Assembly: GCA_036741775.1 (NCBI GenBank)
Contig: DAINRQ010000023.1
Span: 1 to 64,000, forward strand
DNA from: JAJKIV01 sp036741775
GTDB taxonomy: Bacteria > Gemmatimonadota > Gemmatimonadetes > Gemmatimonadales > Gemmatimonadaceae
DNA length: 64,000 bases
Direction: 5' to 3'
Shown: piece by piece, positions 1 through 8,135 of the stretch
How positions within the stretch are numbered: the first letter of the stretch is position 1
Layout of the letters: each line of letters begins with the position of its first letter
The notes under the pieces: model-generated
Databases searched by the model: none
Seen by the model: the letters and a program-made list of their open reading frames with translations, nothing else
Told to the model about the DNA's origin: nothing
Program-made: the position numbers and the translations under genes

Positions 1-2
1 CG

Positions 3-1943
3 CTCGCGGCGCTCATCGGCGCGACGGCGTTCACGGTGTGGAGCCAGTCGGTCGTGAACGAGAAGGTCTACACCGTCAGCCTTGTCGGCCTGGCGCTTGT
101 CGCATGGTTGACTGTGCGCTGGTGCGATGAGCCCGACGGTCGCAAAGCCGACCGGATTCTGGTGCTCGTCGCCTACATCCTGGGGTTGGGGTACGCGAAC
201 CACATGGCGGGCATGCTCGCCGCGCCCGCCGTCGCGACCGCGGTGCTCATTCGCCGCCCGAAGACGCTCCTCCGGTGGAAGCTGTTGCTCGCGTGTCTCG
301 GCGCGGTGCTGCTCGGGATCACGCCGTTCGCGACGCAACCCATTCGCGCCGCGTATTTCCCGGCCATCAATGAGGGCGAGCCCACCGCGTGCCGTACGGA
401 GCTCGCGTGGGACTGCACGTTCTCGCGAGGCACGTGGGAAGCGTTCAAGTACAACTTCAATCGTGAGCAGTACGGCAAGCCACCAGTCGTGGAGCGTCAG
501 GCTCCCATCGGCGCGCAGATCGGCATGTGGTGGATGTACTTCAAGTGGCAGTGGCTCCGTGATGCGCACTCGCAGAGGCCGGCCCTGCAGATCACGCTCG
601 CCACGGTGTTCCTGATCCTCGGTCTCCTTGGCGGGTGGGTCCACTGGCAACGGGACAGACGCTCGTTCTGGTTCTTCGGCCCGTTGATGTTCACGATGAC
701 CCTGCTGCTCATCTACTACCTGAACTTCAAGTACGGGTACTCGCAGGCGCCGGAGTTGGGCGACAGCGTGCCGCGCGAGGTTCGTGACCGCGACTACTTC
801 TACCTCTGGAGCTTCTCGGGGTGGAGCGTGTGGGCGGCACTCGGTCTCGTCTACGTCTGGGAGACCGTCGCGGCACTCATCGGCTCGCAGAACGTGAGGC
901 TGGGTCGTGAAACGCTGCAGCTCCCGACGAAGCGAAGCTGGCTCGTGGCCTCACCGGTGCTCCTGCTCGCGGTCGTTCCGCTGTTCGGGAACTGGTCGGC
1001 CTCGACACGCGCGGGGGACACGACGACGCGCGACTTCGCCGCCGACCTGCTCAACTCCGTGGAACCGTACGGCATTCTCGTCACGGTCGGTGACAACGAC
1101 ACCTTCCCGCTCTGGTACGCGCAGGAGGTCGAGGGGATCCGCCGCGATGTGATCGTCGCGAATACGTCGCTGCTCAACACCGATTGGTATACGCGGCAGC
1201 TCATCCGCGCGCCGGTCCGGGAGTACGATGCGGCGCGGGGCCCAGCGATCTACCGCGACGGGGTCTGGAAGAAGCCGTCGGGGCCGCCCGTGAACATGAC
1301 GATGGAGGAGGCAGACGCCATCCCGCTCGCGTACGACATGCCGCAAGCGCAGCAGTTCGTGGCCGGCAACATTCAGGCGACGATCACCCCGCGCACGCTC
1401 ACGCGCGCCGACATCTTCGTGCTGCGCATGATCAAGGACAACGTTGGCCGTCCGGTCTACTTCAGCCGAACGTCAGGAGGGTACGGCAGCCACGAGCTCG
1501 GGCTCGGGCCGTACCTCGTGACACAGGGACTGGCGCGGAAGCTCGTGGCGGACGTCCCGCGCGCCGGGAGTCGAGACACACTGCTCATCCCGGGCGAGGG
1601 TTTCGTGGACGTTCCGCGCACGACCGCGCTCTGGGACAGCGTGTTCCAGGCACAGGAGTCCATCATCCGGAAGAACGACTGGGTGGATCGCGCGTCGGTT
1701 GGCATTCCGGCCCTCTACGTCTCCACCGGTTTCATGCTGGCGGAAGCGCACCGCACGCTCGGGAATGAGTCGGTCGCGTCGCGTGTCCTCGCGACGACCG
1801 AGCGGGTAGCACGCGCGACGCGGCTCGACGACCTGTTCCAGGCGGTTCGCCAGCTGCCTGAGGTCGGGACAGAAGGAGATACCCGCTCCGCTCCGATTCC
1901 GCTGCCGATTCAACCGGCGGACAGCGCCCGCAAGCAGCCGTGA
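3..1943 (+). CDS. DUF2723-family membrane protein (GT117/TMEM260-like), 5' truncated
   Basis: The reading frame is open to the window edge, so the N-terminus lies upstream. The visible part starts in a family-typical stretch (WSQSVVNEKVYTVS) and is followed by hydrophobic helices over roughly the first 300 residues. The C-terminal half is soluble and contains GDNDTFPLWYAQEVEG, a hallmark of bacterial DUF2723 proteins. The family is polytopic; its human member TMEM260 is a protein O-mannosyltransferase, so a lipid-linked sugar transfer role at the inner membrane is inferred. The C-terminal tail (SAPIPLPIQPADSARKQP) is low complexity. Nothing upstream is visible to define an operon. Confidence 0.82.
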   Translation, partial: LAALIGATAFTVWSQSVVNEKVYTVSLVGLALVAWLTVRWCDEPDGRKADRILVLVAYILGLGYANHMAGMLAAPAVATAVLIRRPKTLLRWKLLLACLGAVLLGITPFATQPIRAAYFPAINEGEPTACRTELAWDCTFSRGTWEAFKYNFNREQYGKPPVVERQAPIGAQIGMWWMYFKWQWLRDAHSQRPALQITLATVFLILGLLGGWVHWQRDRRSFWFFGPLMFTMTLLLIYYLNFKYGYSQAPELGDSVPREVRDRDYFYLWSFSGWSVWAALGLVYVWETVAALIGSQNVRLGRETLQLPTKRSWLVASPVLLLAVVPLFGNWSASTRAGDTTTRDFAADLLNSVEPYGILVTVGDNDTFPLWYAQEVEGIRRDVIVANTSLLNTDWYTRQLIRAPVREYDAARGPAIYRDGVWKKPSGPPVNMTMEEADAIPLAYDMPQAQQFVAGNIQATITPRTLTRADIFVLRMIKDNVGRPVYFSRTSGGYGSHELGLGPYLVTQGLARKLVADVPRAGSRDTLLIPGEGFVDVPRTTALWDSVFQAQESIIRKNDWVDRASVGIPALYVSTGFMLAEAHRTLGNESVASRVLATTERVARATRLDDLFQAVRQLPEVGTEGDTRSAPIPLPIQPADSARKQP

Positions 1944-2064
1944 CGAGCTCTACCGAGCCTAACGACGACGAAAGGAGGCTGCGCGCCGTTCGCGCGTACG
2001 GGTCCGCACGCGTCGCTGCCTCCGCGGGGCTAGGCAAACCCGCCAATCGACCCCGCACCCTGCC

Positions 2065-2850
2065 CTAACGAGGATCGATCTCGACCCGGACCGACGCGAT
2101 GTACGCCGTCGTCGTGCCCTCGAACCCGGAATCGATCCCGACGATCAGCCACAGCCGCCCGTTCGCGTCCGCGGCGTACGCGAGCGGCGTCGGTCCGCTG
2201 TCGAACTCCTTGAGCTCATAGCGCGGACTCGAGCAGTTCGCGTTGGAGTTCGCGAGGTTTCCGACCGGCGAGACGTCGCGCCCGCCCTCGAGCTGCGCCC
2301 CGTAGTCGAAGTTCGCGCGGTAATACTGTGCCGCGTCCACGATCCGCTCGGGCTCCCGCGCCGAGGCGCCGACCTTGAGGACTACGGCCTCGCCCGGCGC
2401 TCCGCCCGCCCCGACACAGCCGCGAGGCGCGTTCGTCGCGAGCACGACGCGGAAGCGCAACGCGTACCGGCCGTTAGGCACGAGATCATCGACCCCGCGC
2501 GTGATGAACATGAACAGGTCGTCGCTGTGGTTCACGCCGGTGAGAAGAATGGCGCGCCGCGTCGTCTCGAGCGGCGACGGCAACGTCGCGAGGGAGGCGT
2601 TGAGCCCCCACTCGACTTCCTTCCCGACCGGATAATCCGCGAACGACGGCTCCCACCCCTGAAACCCCGTCGAGAAGTCGTACACGAGCTCGATGTTGTC
2701 ATGGCCGACGGCCGTGGAGTCGGAGCAAGCGGCAAGGAGAGCGACTGCGAGTGCAGATAGCATCGTCCGGGCAGCGCGGGCGGCGCTCACGAGCGGCCGG
2801 CGCGTGCTGCCTGACGAGGTGGTTCCATAACGAAGTCCCGCGTGTCCCAT
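2065..2850 (-). CDS. Uncharacterised lipoprotein
   Basis: 261 residues. An Arg-rich N-region is followed by a hydrophobic stretch and lipobox LLAAC (Cys about residue 42), indicating a lipid-anchored envelope protein. The mature part starts with DNIELVYDFSTGFQGWEPSF and alternates short hydrophobic strands with charged loops, suggesting a beta-sandwich; I do not recognise a family. Several starts are possible (ATG 2850, GTG 2790, ATG 2763); the signal peptide is complete with either of the first two. The stop codon TAG lies inside a CCTAACG motif (2064-2070), and a second copy encodes Pro-Asn at 2472-2479. Confidence 0.7.
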   Translation of the reverse strand: MGHAGLRYGTTSSGSTRRPLVSAARAARTMLSALAVALLAACSDSTAVGHDNIELVYDFSTGFQGWEPSFADYPVGKEVEWGLNASLATLPSPLETTRRAILLTGVNHSDDLFMFITRGVDDLVPNGRYALRFRVVLATNAPRGCVGAGGAPGEAVVLKVGASAREPERIVDAAQYYRANFDYGAQLEGGRDVSPVGNLANSNANCSSPRYELKEFDSGPTPLAYAADANGRLWLIVGIDSGFEGTTTAYIASVRVEIDPR

Positions 2851-3020
2851 GATCGGGCGTACCGCTCCTGCGGTGGTGTGTCGTGATGGTGGCAGGCACC
2901 TTGTCCGCCACTCGACACGCCTAACCTTTGCGGACCGCGGCTCGTCACGGCCGACCCATGGACCGGTCGGCCGGTCGACTCATCGGTGAATGCTCGTGTG
3001 TGACGATTCTCACGAGCCTT

Positions 3021-3088
3021 CGGCGCTCCGCTCGGAATGACACCCCTCCTCGGCTCCGCGGTTGCGGCGCTCCGCTCGAGCTGACACC
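3021..3088 (+). repeat. Imperfect direct repeat in the 2851-3154 gap
   Basis: The 304-nt gap between the lipoprotein and the peptidase carries two copies of a roughly 22-nt unit built around CGGCGCTCCGCTCG followed by TGACACC, at about 3021-3044 and 3065-3088. No open frame in the gap looks coding. A terminator hairpin at 3095-3125 occupies its right edge. Confidence 0.55.
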
Positions 3089-3094
3089 GTGTGA

Positions 3095-3125
3095 GAGAGC
3101 CCCGGCGAGTCGCGCCGGGGCTCTC
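3095..3125 (-). terminator. Hairpin downstream of the M28 peptidase gene
   Basis: A perfect 13-bp stem (3095-3107 with 3113-3125) around a 5-nt loop begins 30 nt after the peptidase stop. There is no clear U-run on the minus strand, so it may be a transcript-end stabiliser rather than a classical intrinsic terminator. Confidence 0.6.
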
Positions 3126-3154
3126 CGAATCGGACCGTATCGATCGACGTGAGG

Positions 3155-4897
3155 CTACTGCCGACAGCCGCCCTGCGGATCCGGCTTCGGCTTGTCCACC
3201 ACCGGGCGCTGATCGAGGTTCGCCACCCGTGCCGCCACGTCGTGAATGAGCTGCGTCGCGCGGCGGAGCTGATCGTAGTCGAGATACTGCGGCTCGTCGG
3301 TCACCTGGTGGTAGTCGGCGTGGCCACCTGTCGTGAAGAACACGATCGGGATCCCGTAGCGCGCGTACATGTAGTGATCGCTGCGGCAGTAAATGTTCTG
3401 CTGGTGGCCGTCGGCGTCGAGCGAGTAGTCGAACTTGAAGCCGGCGTTCGTCGCCTTGTTCACGTCCTCGACGAGATCGCCGAGCTGCGTCGACAGGCGC
3501 CGCGAGCCGATGAGCTGGAGGTAGCCCTCATCTCGCCCGTAGAGCAGCTCACCTTCCTTGCTCTCGCCCGTGACATCCTTCGTGCCGCCGCGCCCGATCA
3601 TGTCCACGTTGAGTTGCGCGACGATCGAGTCTCGCGGCACGGTCGGATGGTCGGTGAAGTACCGCGACCCGAGCATTCCCTCCTCCTCGCCGATGTGCCA
3701 CACGAAAAGCAGCGAACGCCGCGGCTTCTCGCTCGCCGACGCGAACGCCTCGGCGATCTCCAGGATGCCCATGGAGCCGGACGCGTCGTCGTCCGCGCCG
3801 TTGTTGATCGAGTCGCGACGAGCCGTGTGAGCGCCACGAAGGCTGTCCGTCATGGCGCGGATGCGCCCTGCTTCGTCGGTGTTGGCCGGGCGGTTCGGAC
3901 TGTCGGCGCCCTGCGGCCTAACGACGGCGTTGAACACGCGCATGGAGTCGTGATCGACCGCACCCGCGGAGCGCGTCCCCACGTGGTCGCTGTGCGCGCC
4001 GATCGCGACATACTGACTCTTCAGTCGAGCGTCGCTGCCGGGAAGCACGGCGATGACGTTGCGTCCCGGCCGTCGCGCGAGGGTGAACCGAACATTCGCG
4101 TTCACGCTCTTCCCTGCTGCGCCCTTCGCCATCGACGCCGGGGAGCCGCCGAGCATCGCTTCGCCCGCTGCCTGCGTGACCTGCAGGAACATCGCGGCCG
4201 CGGGCGGCTGGTCGGGAATGAGCTGCACGAACGACGACGGTGTGAACGCGTTACGCGCGGCCGCCGGCGGAATCTGCGGGCCACCGATCGTGGCGATCGC
4301 CCCAGCCGCGCTCAAGGTCGCCGCGTACCGCTTGTACCCCTCGGACGCGAGCAGCGCCTGCACGCTCGTGGGCTGCTGTGTCGCCGGCAGCAGGAGGAGG
4401 AACTTGCCGCGGACCTGGTCGGGCGAGAGCACGTTCGTGGTGTCGATCGCGTGGCCGCCGTAGATCACCTCCAGCGTCCGCGAGAGCGGCGCGACGCCGA
4501 GTTGTCCGGTGGCGAGGAAGTCCACGCCCGCCTGGAGCGTCTTCCCCTCGACCGTGAGCGTGGACGCGGAATCGAGCGTCTGAACGCCAAGTGGCACGTC
4601 CTGGAAAAAGGTCCCCCGCTCACCGGCGGGCTGCAGTCCGAGGCGCTCGAGCTCCTGCGCGATGTACTCGGTGCCCGTCATCGCCTCGGGGCTGCCGGCC
4701 ATGCGGCCGCGCATCGAGTCGTCCGCGAAGCGATAGACGCGCGTCATGAGGTCAGCGGTGGTGATGGCGGGCGTGGTTTTCTGCGGCGCCATCTTGAGCG
4801 GTGGCGCGGTGCCTTGCCCGTGGTGCGCGTGCTGCGCCGGCGCGGCCGAGGCGACGGCGACGAGGCCGCTCGCGAGGATGGTGAGGGTGAGCTTCAT
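3155..4897 (-). CDS. Secreted M28-family zinc metallopeptidase
   Basis: 580 residues with a cleavable signal peptide (MKLTLTILASGLVAVASAAP, cut near AQH). A PA-like insert occupies about residues 130-260. The peptidase domain (about 280-550) carries the M28 metal-binding motifs in order: AHSDH (His302), GADDDASG (Asp about 370), GEEEG (Glu404/405), NVDMIG (Asp432) and the final ADYH (His530). The family are di-zinc aminopeptidases or carboxypeptidases; substrate cannot be told. It is probably periplasmic or extracellular and feeds peptide scavenging. The gene stands alone with its own downstream hairpin. A GCCTAACG motif sits inside it at 3916-3923. Confidence 0.93.
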   Translation of the reverse strand: MKLTLTILASGLVAVASAAPAQHAHHGQGTAPPLKMAPQKTTPAITTADLMTRVYRFADDSMRGRMAGSPEAMTGTEYIAQELERLGLQPAGERGTFFQDVPLGVQTLDSASTLTVEGKTLQAGVDFLATGQLGVAPLSRTLEVIYGGHAIDTTNVLSPDQVRGKFLLLLPATQQPTSVQALLASEGYKRYAATLSAAGAIATIGGPQIPPAAARNAFTPSSFVQLIPDQPPAAAMFLQVTQAAGEAMLGGSPASMAKGAAGKSVNANVRFTLARRPGRNVIAVLPGSDARLKSQYVAIGAHSDHVGTRSAGAVDHDSMRVFNAVVRPQGADSPNRPANTDEAGRIRAMTDSLRGAHTARRDSINNGADDDASGSMGILEIAEAFASASEKPRRSLLFVWHIGEEEGMLGSRYFTDHPTVPRDSIVAQLNVDMIGRGGTKDVTGESKEGELLYGRDEGYLQLIGSRRLSTQLGDLVEDVNKATNAGFKFDYSLDADGHQQNIYCRSDHYMYARYGIPIVFFTTGGHADYHQVTDEPQYLDYDQLRRATQLIHDVAARVANLDQRPVVDKPKPDPQGGCRQ

Positions 4898-5089
4898 CTG
4901 ACCTGGGTTGAAAGAGGACGGCCGCGGGCGGCCGGTATGCTGTAGTGAATGAAAGTGCGCCCTGTAACTATCTTGCGTGCAGTCCGGTATGCGGATACGA
5001 GCGCGACCGTGCGTGTGAATCCGGCGGCGGCGTCGCGGGTATTACCCAGGGTTGACCTGCTTCGTTCACCGAGTAGACTGATCCGTCCG

Positions 5090-5175
5090 GGAGGGCTAGT
5101 CCTAATTGGTAAGGCAGCGGTCTTGAAAACCGCCGCGCCGAAAGGCGCTTACAGGTTCGAGTCCTGTGCCCTCCG
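5090..5175 (+). tRNA. tRNA-Ser (anticodon UGA)
   Basis: An 86-nt class II tRNA. The 7-bp acceptor stem pairs 5090-5096 with 5168-5174, with G as discriminator base. The anticodon stem GCGGT/ACCGC encloses loop CTTGAAA with anticodon TGA. A long variable arm (GCGCCGAAAGGCGC) and a TTCGAGT T-loop follow. CCA is not encoded. A terminator hairpin lies 29 nt downstream. Confidence 0.96.
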
Positions 5176-5203
5176 TTCGCTGACAAGGCCGGCTCCCCCT
5201 TGC

Positions 5204-5229
5204 GCCCCGCGGGTTACGACCCGCGGGGC
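5204..5229 (+). terminator. Intrinsic terminator after tRNA-Ser(UGA)
   Basis: A perfect 11-bp GC-rich stem (5204-5214 with 5219-5229) encloses a TACG tetraloop and is followed by the T-rich stretch TTGTTCGTT. Confidence 0.8.
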
Positions 5230-5344
5230 TTGTTCGTTCGCGCCTTCCCTCGCGATCGACCCAGCCTGTACCCCCGCGCGAGCGAGATCACGCAGAGAGC
5301 CAGGCACTTGGCGGGCGGGCCCGAGCGTTGCACTTGACGTCCGT

Positions 5345-5764
5345 GTGCCTCGCAATACGCCCCGTGGTTTCCAGCTCATCCGCGCCGCGATCGCGGACAT
5401 CGAAGACCTCGGCGAGCTCGCCAAGCTTCGGGATCTCGCGCGCGAGCAGTGGGGTGACGACCCGCAGCATGCCGAGCTGGAGGCGTTGCTCGACAAGCGC
5501 GCCGCGGAAGTCTCCGGCGAGGCGGGGACGCAGATCCCGCTGCCGTTCGCTACGATCCCGGCCGCCGACCCGGTAGAACGCATGATGGATCAGATCGCCT
5601 CGGCCGATTCTCCAGCCGAGGTGGACTGGCTCTGGAAGCGGGTTCACGTCGAGTTCGCGGGCCACGCGCGTCTCACAGCGCTCGAGCGTGCCCTCGAGGG
5701 GCGCCGCCTCGCGCTGGCACGCCGGGGACGGCCCGAGGAGCATGAGCGTCGACGCGAAGTGTGA
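5345..5764 (+). CDS. Small uncharacterised protein (139 aa)
   Basis: The open frame extends upstream through the tRNA-Ser gene, so a start before 5176 is impossible. GTG 5345 is the first credible start afterwards, though no clear Shine-Dalgarno precedes it. The product is soluble, largely helical and charged (for example ADIEDLGELAKLRDLAREQW), with a highly basic C-terminus. There is no membrane segment, signal peptide or recognised domain. Its stop codon lies inside a CRP-type site at 5760-5775. Confidence 0.55.
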   Translation: MPRNTPRGFQLIRAAIADIEDLGELAKLRDLAREQWGDDPQHAELEALLDKRAAEVSGEAGTQIPLPFATIPAADPVERMMDQIASADSPAEVDWLWKRVHVEFAGHARLTALERALEGRRLALARRGRPEEHERRREV

Positions 5765-5775
5765 CATGCGTCACA
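5760..5775. promoter_or_regulatory. CRP/FNR-type binding site
   Basis: The sequence TGTGACATGCGTCACA matches the classical CRP symmetry TGTGA-N6-TCACA at all ten conserved positions. It lies in the gap ahead of the 5957 gene. A CRP/FNR-family regulator is encoded at 58267-58941, but a link between the two is inference. Confidence 0.5.
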
Positions 5776-5793
5776 GTGATCGCGTCGGAACGC

Positions 5794-5809
5794 GATACCA
5801 GCTGGTATC
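5794..5809. promoter_or_regulatory. 16-bp perfect palindrome
   Basis: GATACCAGCTGGTATC is self-complementary over all 16 bases. It lies 18 nt downstream of the CRP-type site and immediately before a CGTTAGGC motif (5811-5818). It could be a second operator for the 5957 gene. The rest of this 192-nt gap shows nothing else. Confidence 0.4.
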
Positions 5810-5956
5810 TCGTTAGGCGGCGGGCTTCGTGACCGCGGCGCCCGAGCCGTGACGCCTCCCCGCCCCACCCTTGCGTCAACCTCGGCGCCTTCGCATCCTG
5901 AGCGCCCCGCAACGCTGAATCGCACCTCGAACGCAGTCACACAACGGCACTCGCAC

Positions 5957-6232
5957 GTGAAGATTCCCCGAAAGACCATCCGTTACGAATGCGTCGGCGG
6001 CCCGCGCGACGGCGACCTCGTACTCATCCAACGCACCAAGCGCGAGGTGGAGCTCGACGGCGCCCTCTACGAGGTGCGTCTCTGGTCGAAGCTGGACGAG
6101 AACGGCCAGCGTCTGCTCTGGAAGCGCGAAGCGCTCGTGTGGGAAGGGCTGCTCGTAGGCGAATCCAGTGGCAATGCGACCGCCCAACCGACTCCGCCAC
6201 AACCGGTTGACTGCCCCACACCGGACGGCTAG
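5957..6232 (+). CDS. Small uncharacterised protein with GGPxDG motif (91 aa)
   Basis: GTG 5957 begins a compact protein (VKIPRKTIRYECVGGPRDGD) with alternating strands and an acidic-basic mix. Short YECxGGPxDG-type proteins occur in phages and in bacterial genomes with unknown role, so a mobile origin is possible but not shown. The Pro/Thr-rich tail (TAQPTPPQPVDCPTPDG) is disordered. It follows the CRP-type site and the palindrome in the upstream gap, which suggests its own regulated transcript. Confidence 0.6.
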   Translation: MKIPRKTIRYECVGGPRDGDLVLIQRTKREVELDGALYEVRLWSKLDENGQRLLWKREALVWEGLLVGESSGNATAQPTPPQPVDCPTPDG

Positions 6233-6308
6233 GTTGCGAGTTCCCCTCGCGCGACGTTCGTTCGTCGCTTCTGCGGGAGACCCGCGCCGCGTGGCGCTGC
6301 TGTACCCG

Positions 6309-6398
6309 GGAGAGATGGCCGAGAGGCTGAAGGCACCGGTTTGCTAAACCGGCATAGGGGGTCAACCCCTATCGAGGGTTCGAATCCCTCTCTCTCCG
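6309..6398 (+). tRNA. tRNA-Ser (anticodon GCU)
   Basis: A 90-nt class II tRNA. Acceptor GGAGAGA (6309-6315) pairs with TCTCTCC (6391-6397), discriminator G. Anticodon loop TTGCTAA gives GCT. A long variable arm (TAGGGGGTCAACCCCTA) and TTCGAAT T-loop are present; CCA is not encoded. Confidence 0.96.
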
Positions 6399-6412
6399 TC
6401 CACAGTCATACC

Positions 6413-6467
6413 GAGGTGTCAGGATCGAGGTGCCGACCGCTCGGCACGCGTCCTCGACACCTCTTTT
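6413..6467 (+). terminator. Long hairpin with U-tract between tRNA-Ser and gltX
   Basis: Outer arms GAGGTGTC/GACACCTC (6413-6420, 6456-6463) and inner arms GTGCCGA/TCGGCAC (6430-6436, 6441-6447) form an interrupted stem followed by TTTT (6464-6467). It can terminate the tRNA transcript. It ends only 12 nt before the gltX ATG, so it may also act as an attenuator for gltX. Confidence 0.7.
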
Positions 6468-6479
6468 CGTACCCGGTCC

Positions 6480-7946
6480 ATGACGACGCCCCTCCTCCCC
6501 TCTCCGCTCCGCGTTCGATTCGCACCATCGCCCACTGGCTACCTGCACGTTGGCGTGGCGCGCACCGCCATCCACAACTGGCTGCTCGCGCGTAAGTACG
6601 ACGGCACCTTCCTCCTGCGGATCGAAGACACCGATCGTGCCCGGAGTACCGACGAGAGTACACGCGCCATCTTCGAGGGGCTCCAGTGGCTTGGGCTCTC
6701 GTGGGACGAGGAGGTCACCTATCAGGGCGCAAACCTTCCCCGGCATCAGTCGGACGCGGCGCGACTCGTCGAGTCGGGCGCGGCCTACCGCTGTTTCTGC
6801 ACGCCCGCCGAGCTCGAGGAGCGGCGCGCCGCGGCGGAGGCGAGCGGTGACGCTTTCAAGTACGACCGCCGCTGTGACCGCCTCGCACCTAACGAGGTCG
6901 AGCGGCGCGTGACTGCGGGAGCGCCGTTCGTCGTTCGCTTCCGGGTCCCGGAAGGCACGACGGAATGGCACGACCTCGTGCACGAGCACATTGCCTTTCC
7001 CAACAAGGACATCGAGGACTTCGTCATTCTGCGGTCCGATGGCACACCGATTTACAACCTCGCCGTCGTGTCGGACGATATCGCGGCGCGTGTCACCGTC
7101 GTCATGCGCGGCGACGACCACATCTCGAATACGCCGAAGCAGATCCTTCTCTACCGCGCGTTAGGCGCGCCACTGCCGATGTTCGCGCACTTGCCGATGG
7201 TGCACGGGACGGACGGAAGGAAACTCAGCAAGCGACACGGCGCCACGGCCGTCGGCGACTACCGGCATCAGGGGATTCTTCCGAGCGCGATGGTGAACTT
7301 CCTCGCGCTCCTCGGATGGTCGCCCGGCGGGGACCGCGAGGTCATGATGCTCCCGGAGATGATCGAGGCGTTCTCCGTCGACGGGTTGCTCAAGAAGGCG
7401 TCGGTGTTCGATCCCCAGAAGCTCGAGTGGATGAACGGCCAGCACCTCAATCGACTCTCGCTCGAGGACGTCGAGCCGCTCATCACCGACGGCATCGTCG
7501 CGGCTGGACTCGCCCCGCGCGAGTGGCTCGCGGCGCATCGGGAGTGGTACCACACGCTGCTCGAGCTGCTGCGCGTTCGGTCGCGGACGATCGATGACGT
7601 CGTGAGACAGGCCCTCCCGTACTTCGGCGAGTCGGTCAGACTCGACCCCGACGCGGTCGCGAAACAGTGGAAGGATCCCGCCACGCCGGCCATCCTGGCG
7701 GAGGCGCGCGCCGCCCTGGCGGCCGTGCCCGAGTGGGAGGTGACACCGCTCGAGGAGTCGCTCCGCCCCGTCGCCGAGCGTCGCGGGATCGGGGCGGGTA
7801 AGCTATTTCAGCCGTTGCGCGTCGCGCTCACGGGCTCGAGCGTGAGTCCGGGGATATTCGACGTGCTCGTCCTCCTCGGCCGAGACCGGTCGCTGCACCG
7901 AATCGATGACGCCCTGCGGAACCTCGATGGGACTGCGATGGTCTAA
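6480..7946 (+). CDS. gltX: Glutamyl-tRNA synthetase
   Basis: 488 residues, normal for the family. It charges tRNA-Glu with glutamate using ATP in the cytoplasm. The class I signatures are present: PSPTGYLHVG (residues 16-25, HIGH-like) and KLSKR (248-252, KMSKS-like). The SAYRCFC-type Cys and following region show the insert seen in bacterial GluRS. ATG 6480 is the only reasonable start, because conservation begins at residue 12. There is no Shine-Dalgarno; the start sits directly downstream of a terminator-like hairpin. Two CCTAACG motifs lie in the gene, read as Pro-Asn (6888) and Ala-Leu-Gly (7159). It may be discriminating or non-discriminating; gatCAB is not in view. Confidence 0.97.
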   Translation: MTTPLLPSPLRVRFAPSPTGYLHVGVARTAIHNWLLARKYDGTFLLRIEDTDRARSTDESTRAIFEGLQWLGLSWDEEVTYQGANLPRHQSDAARLVESGAAYRCFCTPAELEERRAAAEASGDAFKYDRRCDRLAPNEVERRVTAGAPFVVRFRVPEGTTEWHDLVHEHIAFPNKDIEDFVILRSDGTPIYNLAVVSDDIAARVTVVMRGDDHISNTPKQILLYRALGAPLPMFAHLPMVHGTDGRKLSKRHGATAVGDYRHQGILPSAMVNFLALLGWSPGGDREVMMLPEMIEAFSVDGLLKKASVFDPQKLEWMNGQHLNRLSLEDVEPLITDGIVAAGLAPREWLAAHREWYHTLLELLRVRSRTIDDVVRQALPYFGESVRLDPDAVAKQWKDPATPAILAEARAALAAVPEWEVTPLEESLRPVAERRGIGAGKLFQPLRVALTGSSVSPGIFDVLVLLGRDRSLHRIDDALRNLDGTAMV

Positions 7947-8037
7947 TGAGATCGGGTGACGAAACAAATGTCGCCCGGGTAATGCGGGATTGAACGACGA
8001 CCGCTAGCTTCTCACCATACCGTCGAGCTCGTGTGTG

Positions 8038-8067
8038 TTGACCGTCGCGCAACGCGACGAATACATT
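8038..8067 (+). promoter_or_regulatory. lexA promoter with candidate operator
   Basis: TTGACC (8038-8043) and TACATT (8062-8067) are separated by 18 nt. The spacer contains a 7-bp inverted repeat, CGTCGCG-CAA-CGCGACG (8043-8059), which would be occluded by a dimeric repressor. This is a plausible autoregulatory LexA box, but the LexA consensus for this phylum is not something I can confirm. The rest of the 7947-8135 gap shows nothing notable. Confidence 0.5.
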
Positions 8068-8105
8068 TGGCGGTGAACGAGGGACGCCGGGCGGGCTGAT
8101 AGAGC

Positions 8106-8132
8106 CCCCCCGGCGACCCGTTTTCCGGGGGG
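8106..8132 (+). promoter_or_regulatory. Hairpin masking the lexA ribosome-binding site
   Basis: CCCCCCGG (8106-8113) can pair with CCGGGGGG (8125-8132), which ends 3 nt before the lexA ATG and is the only purine-rich stretch available as a Shine-Dalgarno. Translation may therefore be structure-limited. Confidence 0.4.
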
Positions 8133-8135
8133 TCG

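Noticed and set aside
3149..4945. 598-codon plus-strand frame over the M28 peptidase
   Set aside because: Antisense to a peptidase with all metal ligands; composition is typical of shadow frames.
4949..5344. Upstream extension of the small gene at 5345
   Set aside because: It would translate through the tRNA-Ser(UGA) gene.
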